A stretch of DNA of 33,085 nucleotides from a virus: IMG/VR virus record IMGVR_UViG_3300013117_000131, positions 1-33,085 of that record; one strand, given 5' to 3'. The first letter of the stretch is position 1, and each line of letters opens with the position of its first letter. The position numbers were made by a program, and so were the translations under genes. Positions 7,354 through 16,923 of the stretch are shown here, piece by piece. The notes beneath the pieces are model-generated. The model saw nothing but the letters and a program-made list of their open reading frames with translations, did not search any database and had not been told where the DNA came from.

Positions 7354-7926
7354 TTATACTCCTGGAGTAGTTAAGCTCTGAATTAATGTTAACGTGCTCG
7401 CTGCGTCGCCCGCGTCAATCACTTGTGGCAATGCCGTTTCAGGACTATCGCTATCGGGGGTTTTTAATACAAACTGCGCCATATTACCCATTGCTGGGTC
7501 ATTAGGGTTATATTGGAAGTCCGAAAATCTTAATCCTACATCTCCACCGTAAACTTCGCCTATGCCGCTATTTTTATAGATAATAACAACAACTTTTTGA
7601 AAACGCATCTTTGCAGCGTTATTTCTACTCGCCTGTGTTAAATCGTACAATTTAGCATCGATTTGATGGTCGAAACCATCTTGACCACCATCAACAGCCC
7701 TTAGGGCTGAATTTGGTAGTACATTTGAGTTATTCGCAAAACTAAACTCATAAGCTTGCTTTGTTGAGGCGTTGGTAATATTTGTAATATAACCGTCTGT
7801 GCCATCCTCAGTTTTTGTTGCATTGATCCAGTCCTCAAAATTGTAAGCCATCATAAAAGGGTGAATACCACCTACTTCTAAGTTACTACAATCAAAGGCC
7901 GAACCTGCTGTAATTGGACATGCCAT
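7354..7926 (-). CDS. Probable major tail (tube) protein
   Basis: 190 aa with no charged tails, beta-rich by composition, and no enzymatic motifs. It is one of only two genes here with a strong Shine-Dalgarno (AGGAGG at 7933-7938), the other being the major capsid gene next to it. This suggests very high expression, as for a tube subunit. It begins MACPITAGSAFDCSNLEVGG; the cysteines near the start recur in other phages of Bacteroidota as far as I recall. A head-decoration protein is the main alternative. Confidence 0.5.
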   Translation of the reverse strand: MACPITAGSAFDCSNLEVGGIHPFMMAYNFEDWINATKTEDGTDGYITNITNASTKQAYEFSFANNSNVLPNSALRAVDGGQDGFDHQIDAKLYDLTQASRNNAAKMRFQKVVVIIYKNSGIGEVYGGDVGLRFSDFQYNPNDPAMGNMAQFVLKTPDSDSPETALPQVIDAGDAASTLTLIQSLTTPGV

Positions 7927-7932
7927 AATCTA

Positions 7933-7938
7933 CCTCCT
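7933..7938 (-). promoter_or_regulatory. Strong Shine-Dalgarno of the 190-aa virion gene
   Basis: AAGGAGGTAGATTATG read leftward: AGGAGG six bases before the ATG at 7926. Such full-length sites are rare in this genome. Confidence 0.75.
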
Positions 7939-7941
7939 TAT

Positions 7942-8862
7942 TTATGAACCTTGATATAAAACAATCTCTTCACCTGCTCTGTAGTTAGCATCGATTTTAA
8001 AATCAACACGAACAAACATATCTCTTGAATTGTTTGCAACCTTATTAATAATCGGTGCGCCTAACTCAGCATCAGGAGTAGCATAAAAACCAAATATTAA
8101 ATTTGAATCTTGACCGCTTGTTCCTTTTGCAGCTATTACGCTATTAGCAGGGATTCCAGACATATGCACCAACCGCTTGCTTAAAAATAAATCAGCAATA
8201 TCTGACTCTAAATAGCCATCAGTTGTCTTTTTAGCATCTAAATGAGCAGCTTGTGCCATACGCCAATTAGTTGTAGACATGAAAATTTTATAATTATCAT
8301 CATCAATAAACTGATCAGGTATTGCATCCCATACGTCTTGTAACACAGCAAAAACATTTGCTTGGGTAATAACGCCAATATTTGTAACGTCTACCACATT
8401 TCCGTCTGCTACGGCTAAAGGTATAATACCAGTAATGAAATTAGTACCTTGCCAAAATTCTTCACTCATTTGGCGACCTACAGCATTTTTATACAAGTCC
8501 ATAACTGCACTCATAACTTCTGTATTTAGCGCTAAGTTAGTAAATGTACCACCTTTTGACTTGAATTCTTCCCATATGTCGTGCCATACTACCGGGTTAA
8601 TTGTTTCGTACAACATAGTTTTAACCATAGTCATCGTACGCTCTGCATAGTCAGTGTCAGCCGTCTCGCCTGTTGGGGTTGTTTCATACGCTCCCATTGG
8701 ATTGTCAGCAATACTGATACGTGGAATATGAGCCTTAGTACTAATCCCTGTCTCTAAATAAGCGGCCTGCTTCTCAATTACTTGATTGCCTGTGCCTAAT
8801 ACTTTGTAAAGTAATTTAATTACTTCACCTGCATAATTCGTGTTTGTTATTGTAACAGCCAT
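7942..8862 (-). CDS. Major capsid protein
   Basis: 306 aa, directly downstream (3 bp) of the protease-scaffold gene, with a strong Shine-Dalgarno (AGGAGG, 8871-8876) inside the end of that gene. It has an N-terminal helix-rich arm (AGEVIKLLYKVLGTGNQV), a central domain with ISIADNPMGAYETTPTGE, and a C-terminal part ending DANYRAGEEIVLYQGS. The order protease, scaffold, capsid and the expression signal are the best evidence; fold assignment to HK97 type is expected but not shown by any single motif. Confidence 0.75.
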   Translation of the reverse strand: MAVTITNTNYAGEVIKLLYKVLGTGNQVIEKQAAYLETGISTKAHIPRISIADNPMGAYETTPTGETADTDYAERTMTMVKTMLYETINPVVWHDIWEEFKSKGGTFTNLALNTEVMSAVMDLYKNAVGRQMSEEFWQGTNFITGIIPLAVADGNVVDVTNIGVITQANVFAVLQDVWDAIPDQFIDDDNYKIFMSTTNWRMAQAAHLDAKKTTDGYLESDIADLFLSKRLVHMSGIPANSVIAAKGTSGQDSNLIFGFYATPDAELGAPIINKVANNSRDMFVRVDFKIDANYRAGEEIVLYQGS

Positions 8863-8865
8863 TTT

Positions 8866-9936
8866 TTATTCCTCCTTTTTATTTTGAATTTCTTCTCTTA
8901 CTGCTTTTTTGATTTGTAAAGCTAAAGGCAATTCGTTTTTAGTTTCTTTTACTTCGTCCTTAGTGTTGACTACATGTGTACTCTTAGTCTCAGCTAACTT
9001 ATTCTCAATAACAGAGAATTTCTCATTAAGAGCTTCAACGTCTGCATTGTACTTCTCGTCAAGACTTTTTACTTGAGCTTTTAAAGCTTCAATCTCTTCG
9101 TCTTTTTTCTCCATTTCCTCAGCTACTGCCTCTGGTTCTGGTTCTTGCACATCTTCCACAACAGAGCTTTTAATGATAATGGTTTTGCCTCCTAATGTAT
9201 ACTCACCATCTTCTAACTCTGCGGCATTAAGCGGCATTAGTTTAATACCTGCTTTTAAATCGCCTTGGTATACAGCCTCAGCTTCGCCAAGTTGTATTTT
9301 ATTTAAAGGCAATTCTTCTTCCTTTTTTTTGAAAATATTCATATTTATCTGATTTAATTTATTTTCTGGAATTTCTGGTAAATCATATTTTGAAACGTCT
9401 ACAATCGCAGCGGCTTGCATAGGCTCAAAAACCTCATCAATAAAACCTAGTTCTTTAGCTTCGCTCGCTGTCAACCACTCACCTTCGCCATTATTTTTTG
9501 CCATTACAGCTAACATTTCTTCTTTACTTTTGCCTGTTTTCTCAACATACATGTCGGCTATAATATCATTAGTCTTCTCTAACCAATCGCCATATGCCTT
9601 AATATCCGCTGTTACTCCCCTAACTGCACCTCTTGATTCATGCGGCAATATCATTATATTAGCAGCTGCCTTAACATGCCCCGCTGTACCTATAATAGTA
9701 GCTGCACTAGCTGACCAACCTACATACTCAATAAATATCTTAGCTGAGTGTGATGTTAAGGCATTTCGAATAGCTATAGCATGGTTCACATCGCCACCGA
9801 AAGAATTAATTTTAACATTAATTTCTTTATCAGTGCAATTGACAATATCTTTAAGTTGATTTTCTCTAAATTGGTCAATGTCCTGTGTGGTATCTACAGG
9901 GTATCCAATATCTCCACATATATCAATAGTTTTCAT
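8866..9936 (-). CDS. ClpP-like head maturation protease fused to scaffold
   Basis: 356 aa. Residues 1-180 are a ClpP/S49-like serine protease: INSFGGDVNHAIAIRNAL, then YVGWSASAATIIGTAG with the nucleophile serine, then IMILPHESRG with the histidine. Residues 200-356 are acidic and coiled-coil rich (VAEEMEKKDEEIEALKAQV) and end in a lysine-rich helix, as in scaffold domains that bind capsid protein. The fusion would build the procapsid and then cut itself out. It is preceded by an intrinsic terminator, so it probably has its own promoter in 9937-10007. Confidence 0.83.
   Translation of the reverse strand: MKTIDICGDIGYPVDTTQDIDQFRENQLKDIVNCTDKEINVKINSFGGDVNHAIAIRNALTSHSAKIFIEYVGWSASAATIIGTAGHVKAAANIMILPHESRGAVRGVTADIKAYGDWLEKTNDIIADMYVEKTGKSKEEMLAVMAKNNGEGEWLTASEAKELGFIDEVFEPMQAAAIVDVSKYDLPEIPENKLNQINMNIFKKKEEELPLNKIQLGEAEAVYQGDLKAGIKLMPLNAAELEDGEYTLGGKTIIIKSSVVEDVQEPEPEAVAEEMEKKDEEIEALKAQVKSLDEKYNADVEALNEKFSVIENKLAETKSTHVVNTKDEVKETKNELPLALQIKKAVREEIQNKKEE
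8871..8876 (-). promoter_or_regulatory. Strong Shine-Dalgarno of the major capsid gene
   Basis: AAGGAGGAATAAAAAATG read leftward. The site lies in the last codons of the protease-scaffold gene. Confidence 0.75.
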
Positions 9937-10015
9937 AATGTAAAAATACTATATGTTTTTAAACATATAAAATCATACATTAATAGCTAATATTTGATTT
10001 TTTTATTCAAAATAA

Positions 10016-10062
10016 AAAGCATATATTAGTAAGTTCATGGAAACTATACTATTATATGCTTT
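10016..10062 (-). terminator. Intrinsic terminator upstream of the protease gene
   Basis: Read leftward, AAAGCATATA (10062-10053) pairs perfectly with TATATGCTTT (10025-10016) and is followed by TTATTTT. It would end transcripts from the tape-measure side. A second palindrome, ATATGTTTTTAAACATAT (9951-9968), lies just before the protease start. Confidence 0.6.
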
Positions 10063-10088
10063 AGGATTATTGTGTTATGCTTACCTTA

Positions 10089-10283
10089 TTAGGCTAAGTA
10101 ATCATTCAAAATAGTCTGTTCAGATAGGTGAAGTAATTCACTAGCTATTCTGAATTTTTCGTCAGTTTTTCTGGTGTTCTTTAAACTTATTGCAAGCATT
10201 TCTAAATACTCGGCTGTAGCTTCTGAGTTGTCAATAATATCTTTTATAAATTTTCTCCTTACATCTAGCTTTGATTTAATCAT
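10089..10283 (-). CDS. Hypothetical protein, 64 aa
   Basis: A small, wholly helical, charged protein. It overlaps the tape-measure stop by ATGA-type coupling (10280-10283) and ends before a terminator. It might be a small tail-assembly factor; no family is recognised. Confidence 0.6.
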   Translation of the reverse strand: MIKSKLDVRRKFIKDIIDNSEATAEYLEMLAISLKNTRKTDEKFRIASELLHLSEQTILNDYLA

Positions 10284-12532
10284 ACAGTCCCATTATTTAT
10301 TACATTAACATAATTACCTTGACCTTCATTAATATCTGTTACAGCTACATAAATAGGGGCTGACTGTATAGCTTCGCTAACTTGCTGAGCAGATATTGCG
10401 CCCTTCTCAATTTCTCCTCCATCTTGTGCAAATCGTATAGGAGTGCTAAAAGCATTTCCGTGTTGTGAGTTTATTGCGCTTAACGCTGCAATTGCCTGCG
10501 GGTTATCTTGCTTATTAACAACATAAAAACCCTCATTTCCTTCAACCTCTGCAATAGGTACACCATTAGCAGATAATTCTATACCACCGCTTGCATGGCT
10601 TGCACCCCTAAAAACTCCGCTTGTTACTTCTCCACCGTCGGCAAACTTTTGGTTTTTAATTGTTGCTACTTGAAAGCCTACCGCTGTTGTAGCTGCTGCA
10701 CCTGCTGCCACTCCTAAAGGAATAAAAGGTTGAGTAGCTAAAGCACTAATAATCGCTAATGATCCATTTATCAGAGCTTGCGTTATTGCGAGTCGTTGTT
10801 GCTTTTTCTTGTATTTTTTCTCAATAGCTTCACGTTCTTTTCCTGTTAAGTTTTCGTTATCTAACTCCGCTTGTTTTTTTTGCTCTAAATTTGATTGAAA
10901 AAAGTTAAGTGCTGCGTTTGCTGCGTCAGCTGCTGCAAAAGCTACCCCGAAAGCTATTTGTTTTCTTTCTTCCGCTGCAATTCTATCTTGTTCATTTATA
11001 GTATCGTTTTTCTCTTTATTTATTGCTGCTAAAGTTATAGCTTTTTCAGTCTCTGCGTTTATTTCGTCTTCTATGGATTGCGCCAGTTCTTCCGTTTCTT
11101 TATCTGTTTCGCCTAGTATTTTTGCTTCCTCTGCTGTTCTGGCTTTTAATTGTGCAAATATCTTTCTATCTAATTCATTTTCCCTATTCTTTAATTCTCT
11201 TAATTGAGCTGCATTTTGCGCCTGTATGTTGAATAATTCTTTTTCAGCTTCTGCTTCATTATTTAGGTCTTCAATAGTGCTTTTTGATAATGAATTTTGT
11301 ATTTTAATTAAGCTTAAATTCTCTTTGGCTAACTTTGCATTAATTGCCAGCTCTTCAGCTTTAACTTTATTTGCCTGCCTTATCAAATCCCTTCTTTCTT
11401 CTGCGCTTCTGCTTTCATCTCGGTACGCCAATAATAAATCTTGGATTATTTTTCTATTCTTAGCTACTTGAATGCTATGTAGCCGCCTTGCTTTTATTAG
11501 TGCGTTTTCCCTATCTGCTAAGTTTTTTGCTATATCTATTTCTTTGCTTGTTTCTGCAATCAAATCTTGCATGCTTGATGTCATACCATCAATGCTTTTT
11601 TTTGCTTTGTCTGTAAAATCCTCAACACCTAGCACTACTTTCGCTACTGCGTCGCCTGCCTCTTTTGCCGCTGCTTTAAAATCGCCTGAAAATGCTTTCT
11701 TTATCGCTCTGCCTAATGCCGGGAATAATTCCAACATTCCTTTTACTCGGTTAACAATATTTGTTTTAATAGATTCACCTAAGCTCTTAAGAGTTTCTTT
11801 TGGATTAGAAAAAGCTTCAAATATTTTCTTTCCAAAGTCGCTAATTTTATCAGACAAATTACCAATAATAACCTGAAATACTTTTGTAACCTTATTTAAT
11901 GCCTCTTGTCCTTCTTCCGAACTTTTAAAAAAGTGAGTTAGCGCCTTTAATCCTAACACTATAGCCGCTATAATTGCACCTAATGGGGTAGCTATAAATT
12001 TAATAGCCGCCCTTGTCATTGTAGCAATGCCATTCGTAGCGCCACCCAATGCTGGAGAAAGTGCGCTTAATTTATCTCCGTAATTACCGACATTTCTACC
12101 ATGCACATTGACTGCTGCGTCAGCTCTTTTTAATGTCGTATTATTTTTATTTATCTGCTTTTCAAGTTCCGCATATCTTTTTACCCCTTGCTTAGTCGAT
12201 ACATCTAAATTTTTCTGCTCTTTTCTTAATTTAGCGGTTTGCTGACTTAGGGCTTCATAACTATTCTTGTTTGATTTAACTACTTTTAAAAGCCTATTCC
12301 TTTCGCTTCTCTCATCTTTTAGCTGATCGTTATTAGCGGCTATCTGTTTGCCTAGTCGCTTTCTTTCTTCTAAACCTTCTTTCGTAGAACTATCAACCTT
12401 TTTTTGTTCTTTACGTAGTCTTTCGTTAGCTGCCGTAAGTTCTGTTATCTTATCGGTTTGAGCATCAACCGCCTTTAAAGCCTCCTCATTGTCAACCTCA
12501 ACACTAAATATTATTTTTTCCTCTTCTGCCAT
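10280..12532 (-). CDS. Tail tape measure protein
   Basis: 750 aa. The first 130 residues are heptad-like with repeats of the type LRKEQKKVDSSTKEGLEERK. A hydrophobic segment follows (IKFIATPLGAIIAAIVLGLK, about 173-192), then long coiled coils (340-530), a second hydrophobic, Ala-rich region (about 585-625), and a C-terminal globular part with GGEVTSGVFRGASHASGG. This layout is typical of tape measures, which set tail length and line the tube. If the usual 0.15 nm per residue applies, the tail would be about 110 nm. It follows the baseplate-like gene. Confidence 0.85.
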   Translation of the reverse strand: MAEEEKIIFSVEVDNEEALKAVDAQTDKITELTAANERLRKEQKKVDSSTKEGLEERKRLGKQIAANNDQLKDERSERNRLLKVVKSNKNSYEALSQQTAKLRKEQKNLDVSTKQGVKRYAELEKQINKNNTTLKRADAAVNVHGRNVGNYGDKLSALSPALGGATNGIATMTRAAIKFIATPLGAIIAAIVLGLKALTHFFKSSEEGQEALNKVTKVFQVIIGNLSDKISDFGKKIFEAFSNPKETLKSLGESIKTNIVNRVKGMLELFPALGRAIKKAFSGDFKAAAKEAGDAVAKVVLGVEDFTDKAKKSIDGMTSSMQDLIAETSKEIDIAKNLADRENALIKARRLHSIQVAKNRKIIQDLLLAYRDESRSAEERRDLIRQANKVKAEELAINAKLAKENLSLIKIQNSLSKSTIEDLNNEAEAEKELFNIQAQNAAQLRELKNRENELDRKIFAQLKARTAEEAKILGETDKETEELAQSIEDEINAETEKAITLAAINKEKNDTINEQDRIAAEERKQIAFGVAFAAADAANAALNFFQSNLEQKKQAELDNENLTGKEREAIEKKYKKKQQRLAITQALINGSLAIISALATQPFIPLGVAAGAAATTAVGFQVATIKNQKFADGGEVTSGVFRGASHASGGIELSANGVPIAEVEGNEGFYVVNKQDNPQAIAALSAINSQHGNAFSTPIRFAQDGGEIEKGAISAQQVSEAIQSAPIYVAVTDINEGQGNYVNVINNGTV

Positions 12533-12534
12533 TT

Positions 12535-14289
12535 TTACTCTAATTTTAATAAATTACATTTGGTCGGTTGACCTTCCACATAATCGGCTATATTTAAAAC
12601 TAAATAGTGACCTTCTAATTTTTTTATATAAACACATTTCTCAAAATCAAAACCTATAACATCAAGTTTGTTTAGATCAAAACTAGCCTCTATAAATCTT
12701 GCTCTCTGTAAGCTTGGTATTATCCTACTATAATATTTTGAGCTCAATTCGCTCCATTTTAAAGGGGTGAAATTAACATACGTAGAACCTCCGCTATCAT
12801 AATAATAACCAATTCTAGGACTTGCAGAACCTACGCGCTCATCATCATTGTAAACAGCCATATCTAAAAGTTGGAAGCCTGCTATAGTTACTTGCGTACT
12901 AGCTGAAAAAGCAAGATTTGTTAATACCTCTTCTTTGCTTATATTGTCATTATTAATAATAAATTGATCTCTTCCAATAGACTCAAAGGTTAAATCGTCG
13001 TTTTCATATTGTAAAAAATTAGTTTGACCGTAATTACTTTTTATTGGCTTAATCGTCTCGCTATCCTCAATAAATTTTTTCGACCAATCGTAAGAATTAA
13101 ATTTATTAAATTTATCGAAACTGAAAACTTTTAGTTTTTTATTAAATGAATCGGTATTGAATGCTGCTCCAAACATAACCATTATATTAGTTACAATTAA
13201 ATCGTATTGGTCAATATTTGGCAAATTGTCGAATACTTTCACCTTGTAACCTTGTAAATTATCGAACTTAAAGCCTCCTAAATCCGATTCCTCAATCTTA
13301 GTGTAAAGCAGAGTGTTATCAAAAGTAACAGTACCTGTGCCTACTAATATTATTTGAATAACATTAGAGTTTTCATCAGTGCTAATAGGGGCTGTTTCAA
13401 AGTCAATATAAGTGTCATTTTCACCTATAACAAAAAGCTCATCTACTTGGTCAGTACCACTAGGTGAACTAAGAGCCTGTACTCTTAATGTCATATCTGA
13501 AGTAGTAGTTACATTGCCTCTTATTCGAACACTTGTTGTAGTATCCCCTACATCTATAGTAGTGCTTGTTGTTGTTACGTTTTTTTCAAAATCATTCGAA
13601 TCTAAGCCTGTTATATTGCCTGCAACATACGATGTATTTAATGTTTTCTGATAGCTTGTTACATAAAAAGCTTCATGATTACTACTTAAAATCCCTTGAT
13701 TAAATTCGTCAAACTCGCTCAGCTTGTCAAAGCTCCAACCATGCTTATCGAATATTTTTTGAGTAATAACCGCTAAATTAAACCACGGTCTAGTAAATGC
13801 TAAATTCCCACTTATAGCAGTATTGGTAGCTTTTTTATTTGTGTGTGCTGAATGAATACCCCACAACCAAACACTTGAAGTCGGATTGTTTAATACGGCA
13901 AAAGTTGCAGCATTATAAACAATGTCTTCGGAATCAAAGTCTAATTGGTTTAAATTCTCTTTTGCTGCTTCAAAAAATATTTTGCTATCCTCGATTACTT
14001 GTACTTTAAATTCACCGTTTGATTCCTCAATAATAGCAATGCCAGTCAATAAAATATATCCATCTTCAATTCTAGCTATATGCTTGCGCTCAAATGGTCT
14101 ATTTGTAGAACCTAAAGCGGAAGGATTGCCCAAAATCATTATATTAGTTTGTGTTTTTGGTAAAGTGAATTGATTCGAGCGTCCTATATAACGTTTTTGC
14201 AAGTCAGTAAAATCATAAGCTTGCTTAGTTATTCTTATACTGCCTTGAAAAATATCACACTCTTGATTATTGATAAAAAGCTTTTGCAT
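12535..14289 (-). CDS. Probable distal tail or baseplate protein, 584 aa
   Basis: The N-terminus (MQKLFINNQECDIFQGSIRI) and a following domain with QFTLPKTQTN resemble tail proteins found next to tape measures in phages of Bacteroidota. No enzymatic motif is seen. The middle holds a Thr/Ser-rich beta region (about 225-310). It overlaps the upstream gene's stop by one base. Its place between tape measure and fibre genes supports a distal tail role. Confidence 0.55.
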   Translation of the reverse strand: MQKLFINNQECDIFQGSIRITKQAYDFTDLQKRYIGRSNQFTLPKTQTNIMILGNPSALGSTNRPFERKHIARIEDGYILLTGIAIIEESNGEFKVQVIEDSKIFFEAAKENLNQLDFDSEDIVYNAATFAVLNNPTSSVWLWGIHSAHTNKKATNTAISGNLAFTRPWFNLAVITQKIFDKHGWSFDKLSEFDEFNQGILSSNHEAFYVTSYQKTLNTSYVAGNITGLDSNDFEKNVTTTSTTIDVGDTTTSVRIRGNVTTTSDMTLRVQALSSPSGTDQVDELFVIGENDTYIDFETAPISTDENSNVIQIILVGTGTVTFDNTLLYTKIEESDLGGFKFDNLQGYKVKVFDNLPNIDQYDLIVTNIMVMFGAAFNTDSFNKKLKVFSFDKFNKFNSYDWSKKFIEDSETIKPIKSNYGQTNFLQYENDDLTFESIGRDQFIINNDNISKEEVLTNLAFSASTQVTIAGFQLLDMAVYNDDERVGSASPRIGYYYDSGGSTYVNFTPLKWSELSSKYYSRIIPSLQRARFIEASFDLNKLDVIGFDFEKCVYIKKLEGHYLVLNIADYVEGQPTKCNLLKLE

Positions 14290-14699
14290 TATATTATTAA
14301 ATCACTTTGTCTGCGTTGTAAGGTTATTTCAAAAACATATCTCTGTTTACTTTGTACGTGTGTTAATGTACTATTTAAAATAGCTACTCGCTCCCTTGTT
14401 CCGTCAGTATTTAACCTAGCTATATTTTTCGCTTTTTGTAAGCTTCGAAAGCCTGCTATATTTTCCTTAGGTATATCCTCAGCTATTAAATTTACCGTTC
14501 TATCTTCACTATTAATAATCGTCTTAATACTATCAGAATTTTTATTAATAGCTGTAGTATTGACTTTTTCTCTGCTTTCCCAATCGGTAAATAAATAATA
14601 TGCGGGAGTACCAAAGTCTGAATACCACTCTAACAACCACTCATATTCTGCTAAGTCGCTATCTGTATAACTATCTGGCATCTCAACTTTTACAATCAT
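14289..14699 (-). CDS. Tail-region protein, 136 aa
   Basis: A mixed helix and strand protein of unknown family, rich in charged residues, with an N-terminal EYEWLLEWYSDFG. It is tightly coupled to both neighbours (overlap of 4 bp with the 245-aa gene, 1 bp with the 584-aa gene). Probably a virion or assembly protein by position. Confidence 0.55.
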   Translation of the reverse strand: MIVKVEMPDSYTDSDLAEYEWLLEWYSDFGTPAYYLFTDWESREKVNTTAINKNSDSIKTIINSEDRTVNLIAEDIPKENIAGFRSLQKAKNIARLNTDGTRERVAILNSTLTHVQSKQRYVFEITLQRRQSDLII

Positions 14700-15433
14700 A
14701 TTGCTATTACTCCGCTAATTATGTAATCACTATTATTGCCAACATCTAAGAAAAAATCACCAGAACCGCCAGCATAAAGTGCATAAGCACCTTCTGTTTG
14801 ATTTGTGCTTAATGGAAGCATTGATAAGCCTTGATTTACCTGTGTAATAGCTTTTGTTTCGCTATAAAACGGTAAGCTACCCCAACTATGCAGCCTTTGT
14901 ATTGTGAGTCCTGTGGTTGTTAAGCTTAAGTTTATGTGAGCTTGGCGCCCTATAATGAAATTTTTTTGAGAGTCTATAACTATGCCAGCAGCTGGAGTGC
15001 CTGAAAAATTAAAAGTTCTCATTTGTTCGTTTATCTGGGTTATAGTAATTTGACTATTTACAGAAGTTATATAATATTCCATCCTAGTTTGACCGTAACT
15101 AATGCCTGAATTAACAGTATCAACACCTACAAAACTAACCACATTAGTACTAGCCTTAATTACTGTAAGCTTTCCCACCTGACCGTCAACTAATCCTGTA
15201 ATTGTGATCGCTGTATCTACAGTCATGGTAATATTTACTTGGTCGTTTGTTGAAAAATCGGCTGTTGCGCTCCCTGTAGCTGCTGCATTTATATTGTCAA
15301 CCACATCTTTTTTAAATACTGCACTGTCATTTACATTATCATTTAATGCAACAAGGTGTTTTGCTACCGTGACGGTAGGCGTTATTTGTGTAGTGCAGGC
15401 ACTTTTTACATCTGTTCTATTTCCTACTGCCAT
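14696..15433 (-). CDS. Tail-region structural protein, 245 aa
   Basis: Rich in Thr, Val, Ile and Asn with few charges, alternating in a way that suggests beta structure. It contains AAATGSATADFSTNDQVNIT and a Gly-rich end (AGGSGDFFLDVG). Such composition fits a fibre or baseplate wedge component. No family is recognised. Confidence 0.55.
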   Translation of the reverse strand: MAVGNRTDVKSACTTQITPTVTVAKHLVALNDNVNDSAVFKKDVVDNINAAATGSATADFSTNDQVNITMTVDTAITITGLVDGQVGKLTVIKASTNVVSFVGVDTVNSGISYGQTRMEYYITSVNSQITITQINEQMRTFNFSGTPAAGIVIDSQKNFIIGRQAHINLSLTTTGLTIQRLHSWGSLPFYSETKAITQVNQGLSMLPLSTNQTEGAYALYAGGSGDFFLDVGNNSDYIISGVIAI

Positions 15434-15436
15434 AAC

Positions 15437-16399
15437 TTAATTTATTTTATATTCCGAACTATACTCTGTTGGCTCATACTCGGTTAAGCCTGTTAAATTA
15501 GTTTTTAATCTAATATATTTTGTATCTGAATCTAATGTTAAAGCTGTGTCCTCGGTCGTGCTTAATAAAATGCCGTAAGCTCCTAAATCAAATTCCTTCA
15601 AATCATTATCTGTTGTTATGTCATTTTTGTTAATATCAAGCTCATCAAAAGAAGTCTTTACTGATAGTCCTGAAAAATTACGATCCGAATGAATTAAACC
15701 TATTCCCATTGGATAGCCTAAATACAATATAGGCTCAGGGAATACATTATTAAATTCTTCAATACCATTATTCTCTGTGGCAAAAATAGCAATGATAGGG
15801 TTGTCAATCTCAGTGTATAATTGTGAATCATCTTCTCTCCACACCTCTCTATACTTAACATTAAACTTAATCCGTCCTTCCGTAATTTCTCTGCCTGTTA
15901 ATTGGTCAACAAAATCTTGACAATTCAAATCATTAATCAAATTAACATCAAAAATTATAGCTCCTGCATTTGTTCCTGTTTGTTGCAAATTAAATCCTAA
16001 TAAATTAATGGCAAAATTATCAGAATTAGTCAAAACCATATCTACATTGTAATTTTGCTTGTAATTGCTATAACCGCCTGTTGAAACTTCAATAAAATCT
16101 AAATCAATATCTATCTCAGTATTTGGAGAGTTAAATAAAACATTTGTTACTTCTGCTGTAGCATTGTATGTGTATGTTGCACCCTCCGAATAGATATAAA
16201 TAAAATCGCCAACCTGCAATTCGCTTGTAATATCGCTTGCAATATTCACTTGCACCTTATTGTCAGGTGCAGAAGCTATGCTTGCAATTGAAATATCTTG
16301 TCTTTCAAACTCTATCTCAATAGGCTTAAACCCTGCAAAGATGTTATTAATAACACCCTGCACTACCGTTACAGGATATGAAGTTAATGTTAAGCTCAT
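15437..16399 (-). CDS. Tail-region structural protein, 320 aa
   Basis: Beta-rich, acidic, no catalytic motif. The N-terminal IEFERQDISIASI and central INLLGFNLQQTGTNAGAIIF are the most distinctive parts. It starts immediately after the stop of a 37-aa ORF. Role in tail or baseplate is inferred from position. Confidence 0.52.
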   Translation of the reverse strand: MSLTLTSYPVTVVQGVINNIFAGFKPIEIEFERQDISIASIASAPDNKVQVNIASDITSELQVGDFIYIYSEGATYTYNATAEVTNVLFNSPNTEIDIDLDFIEVSTGGYSNYKQNYNVDMVLTNSDNFAINLLGFNLQQTGTNAGAIIFDVNLINDLNCQDFVDQLTGREITEGRIKFNVKYREVWREDDSQLYTEIDNPIIAIFATENNGIEEFNNVFPEPILYLGYPMGIGLIHSDRNFSGLSVKTSFDELDINKNDITTDNDLKEFDLGAYGILLSTTEDTALTLDSDTKYIRLKTNLTGLTEYEPTEYSSEYKIN

Positions 16400-16513
16400 T
16401 TATTTTATTTTTGCAATGCCTACTCTTACTGAACCATCCTGTGCAGCGATGTTATCTGCTCCTGTACCATTTCCTACTAAATCTAAATATCTGCTTATTG
16501 GTGTTTTTGCCAT
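16400..16513 (-). CDS. Small protein, 37 aa
   Basis: Starts MAKTPISRYLDLVGNGTGA and ends in VRVGIAKIK with its stop abutting the next start (TAAATG). The start lies inside the end of the 142-aa gene. Its sequence looks like a real short structural peptide rather than random translation, and without it a 95-bp gap would break an otherwise tightly packed operon. Confidence 0.55.
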   Translation of the reverse strand: MAKTPISRYLDLVGNGTGADNIAAQDGSVRVGIAKIK

Positions 16514-16923
16514 GACTTTTGTATTTGAGTTTTAACAAAATTAGGTATTTTTTCTTTAATTCTATTGCGTAAGTCAATTAATTTTTTATCAAGTTCAATT
16601 CCTTGTTTTCTCCCTTGGTATATTTGACTACCCTTATGTGCTATAACAAAAGCGGCTGCATAAGCATTTATATCATGTCTATCAGCCCACCCATTTTTTT
16701 CTAGCATATAGCCTAAAGAACGGTATTTCGAAGGGTCTGCCCAAGGCGCTGAGCCTCTATCTAAATATTCAATATAGCTACTCCCTACAGAGTTTATTTT
16801 ATTTCCAACTACCTCAACATGCAATGAGCTAGCTGCTGTACCTTCGTCTTTAGGCATAGCTTGGCGTAGCTGTTCATTAGTGCGCTCAACCTCATTTTTA
16901 ACCATGTTAAATAATTCGCTCAC
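16495..16923 (-). CDS. Possible HK97 gp10-like tail completion protein
   Basis: 142 aa. An N-terminal helix with several Glu and Gln, then HVEVVGNKINSVGSSYIEYL with DRGSAPW, which resembles the Y-x-x-x-h-E-x-G-T segment of gp10-like neck proteins, then a basic C-terminus. Those proteins join tail tube to head. The match is partial, so a plain virion protein of unknown role is possible. Confidence 0.42.
   Translation of the reverse strand: MSELFNMVKNEVERTNEQLRQAMPKDEGTAASSLHVEVVGNKINSVGSSYIEYLDRGSAPWADPSKYRSLGYMLEKNGWADRHDINAYAAAFVIAHKGSQIYQGRKQGIELDKKLIDLRNRIKEKIPNFVKTQIQKSWQKHQ

Noticed and set aside
10037-10114. Plus-strand 25-aa membrane-like ORF within the leftward operon
   Set aside because: It overlaps a terminator hairpin and the end of an antisense gene, with no promoter or partner gene; the hydrophobic pattern may be chance.
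11226-11876. Long plus-strand ORFs opposite the tape measure gene
   Set aside because: They are antisense shadows of an Ala/Lys-rich coiled-coil gene, Ser/Leu-rich as expected for such shadows, without ribosome sites.
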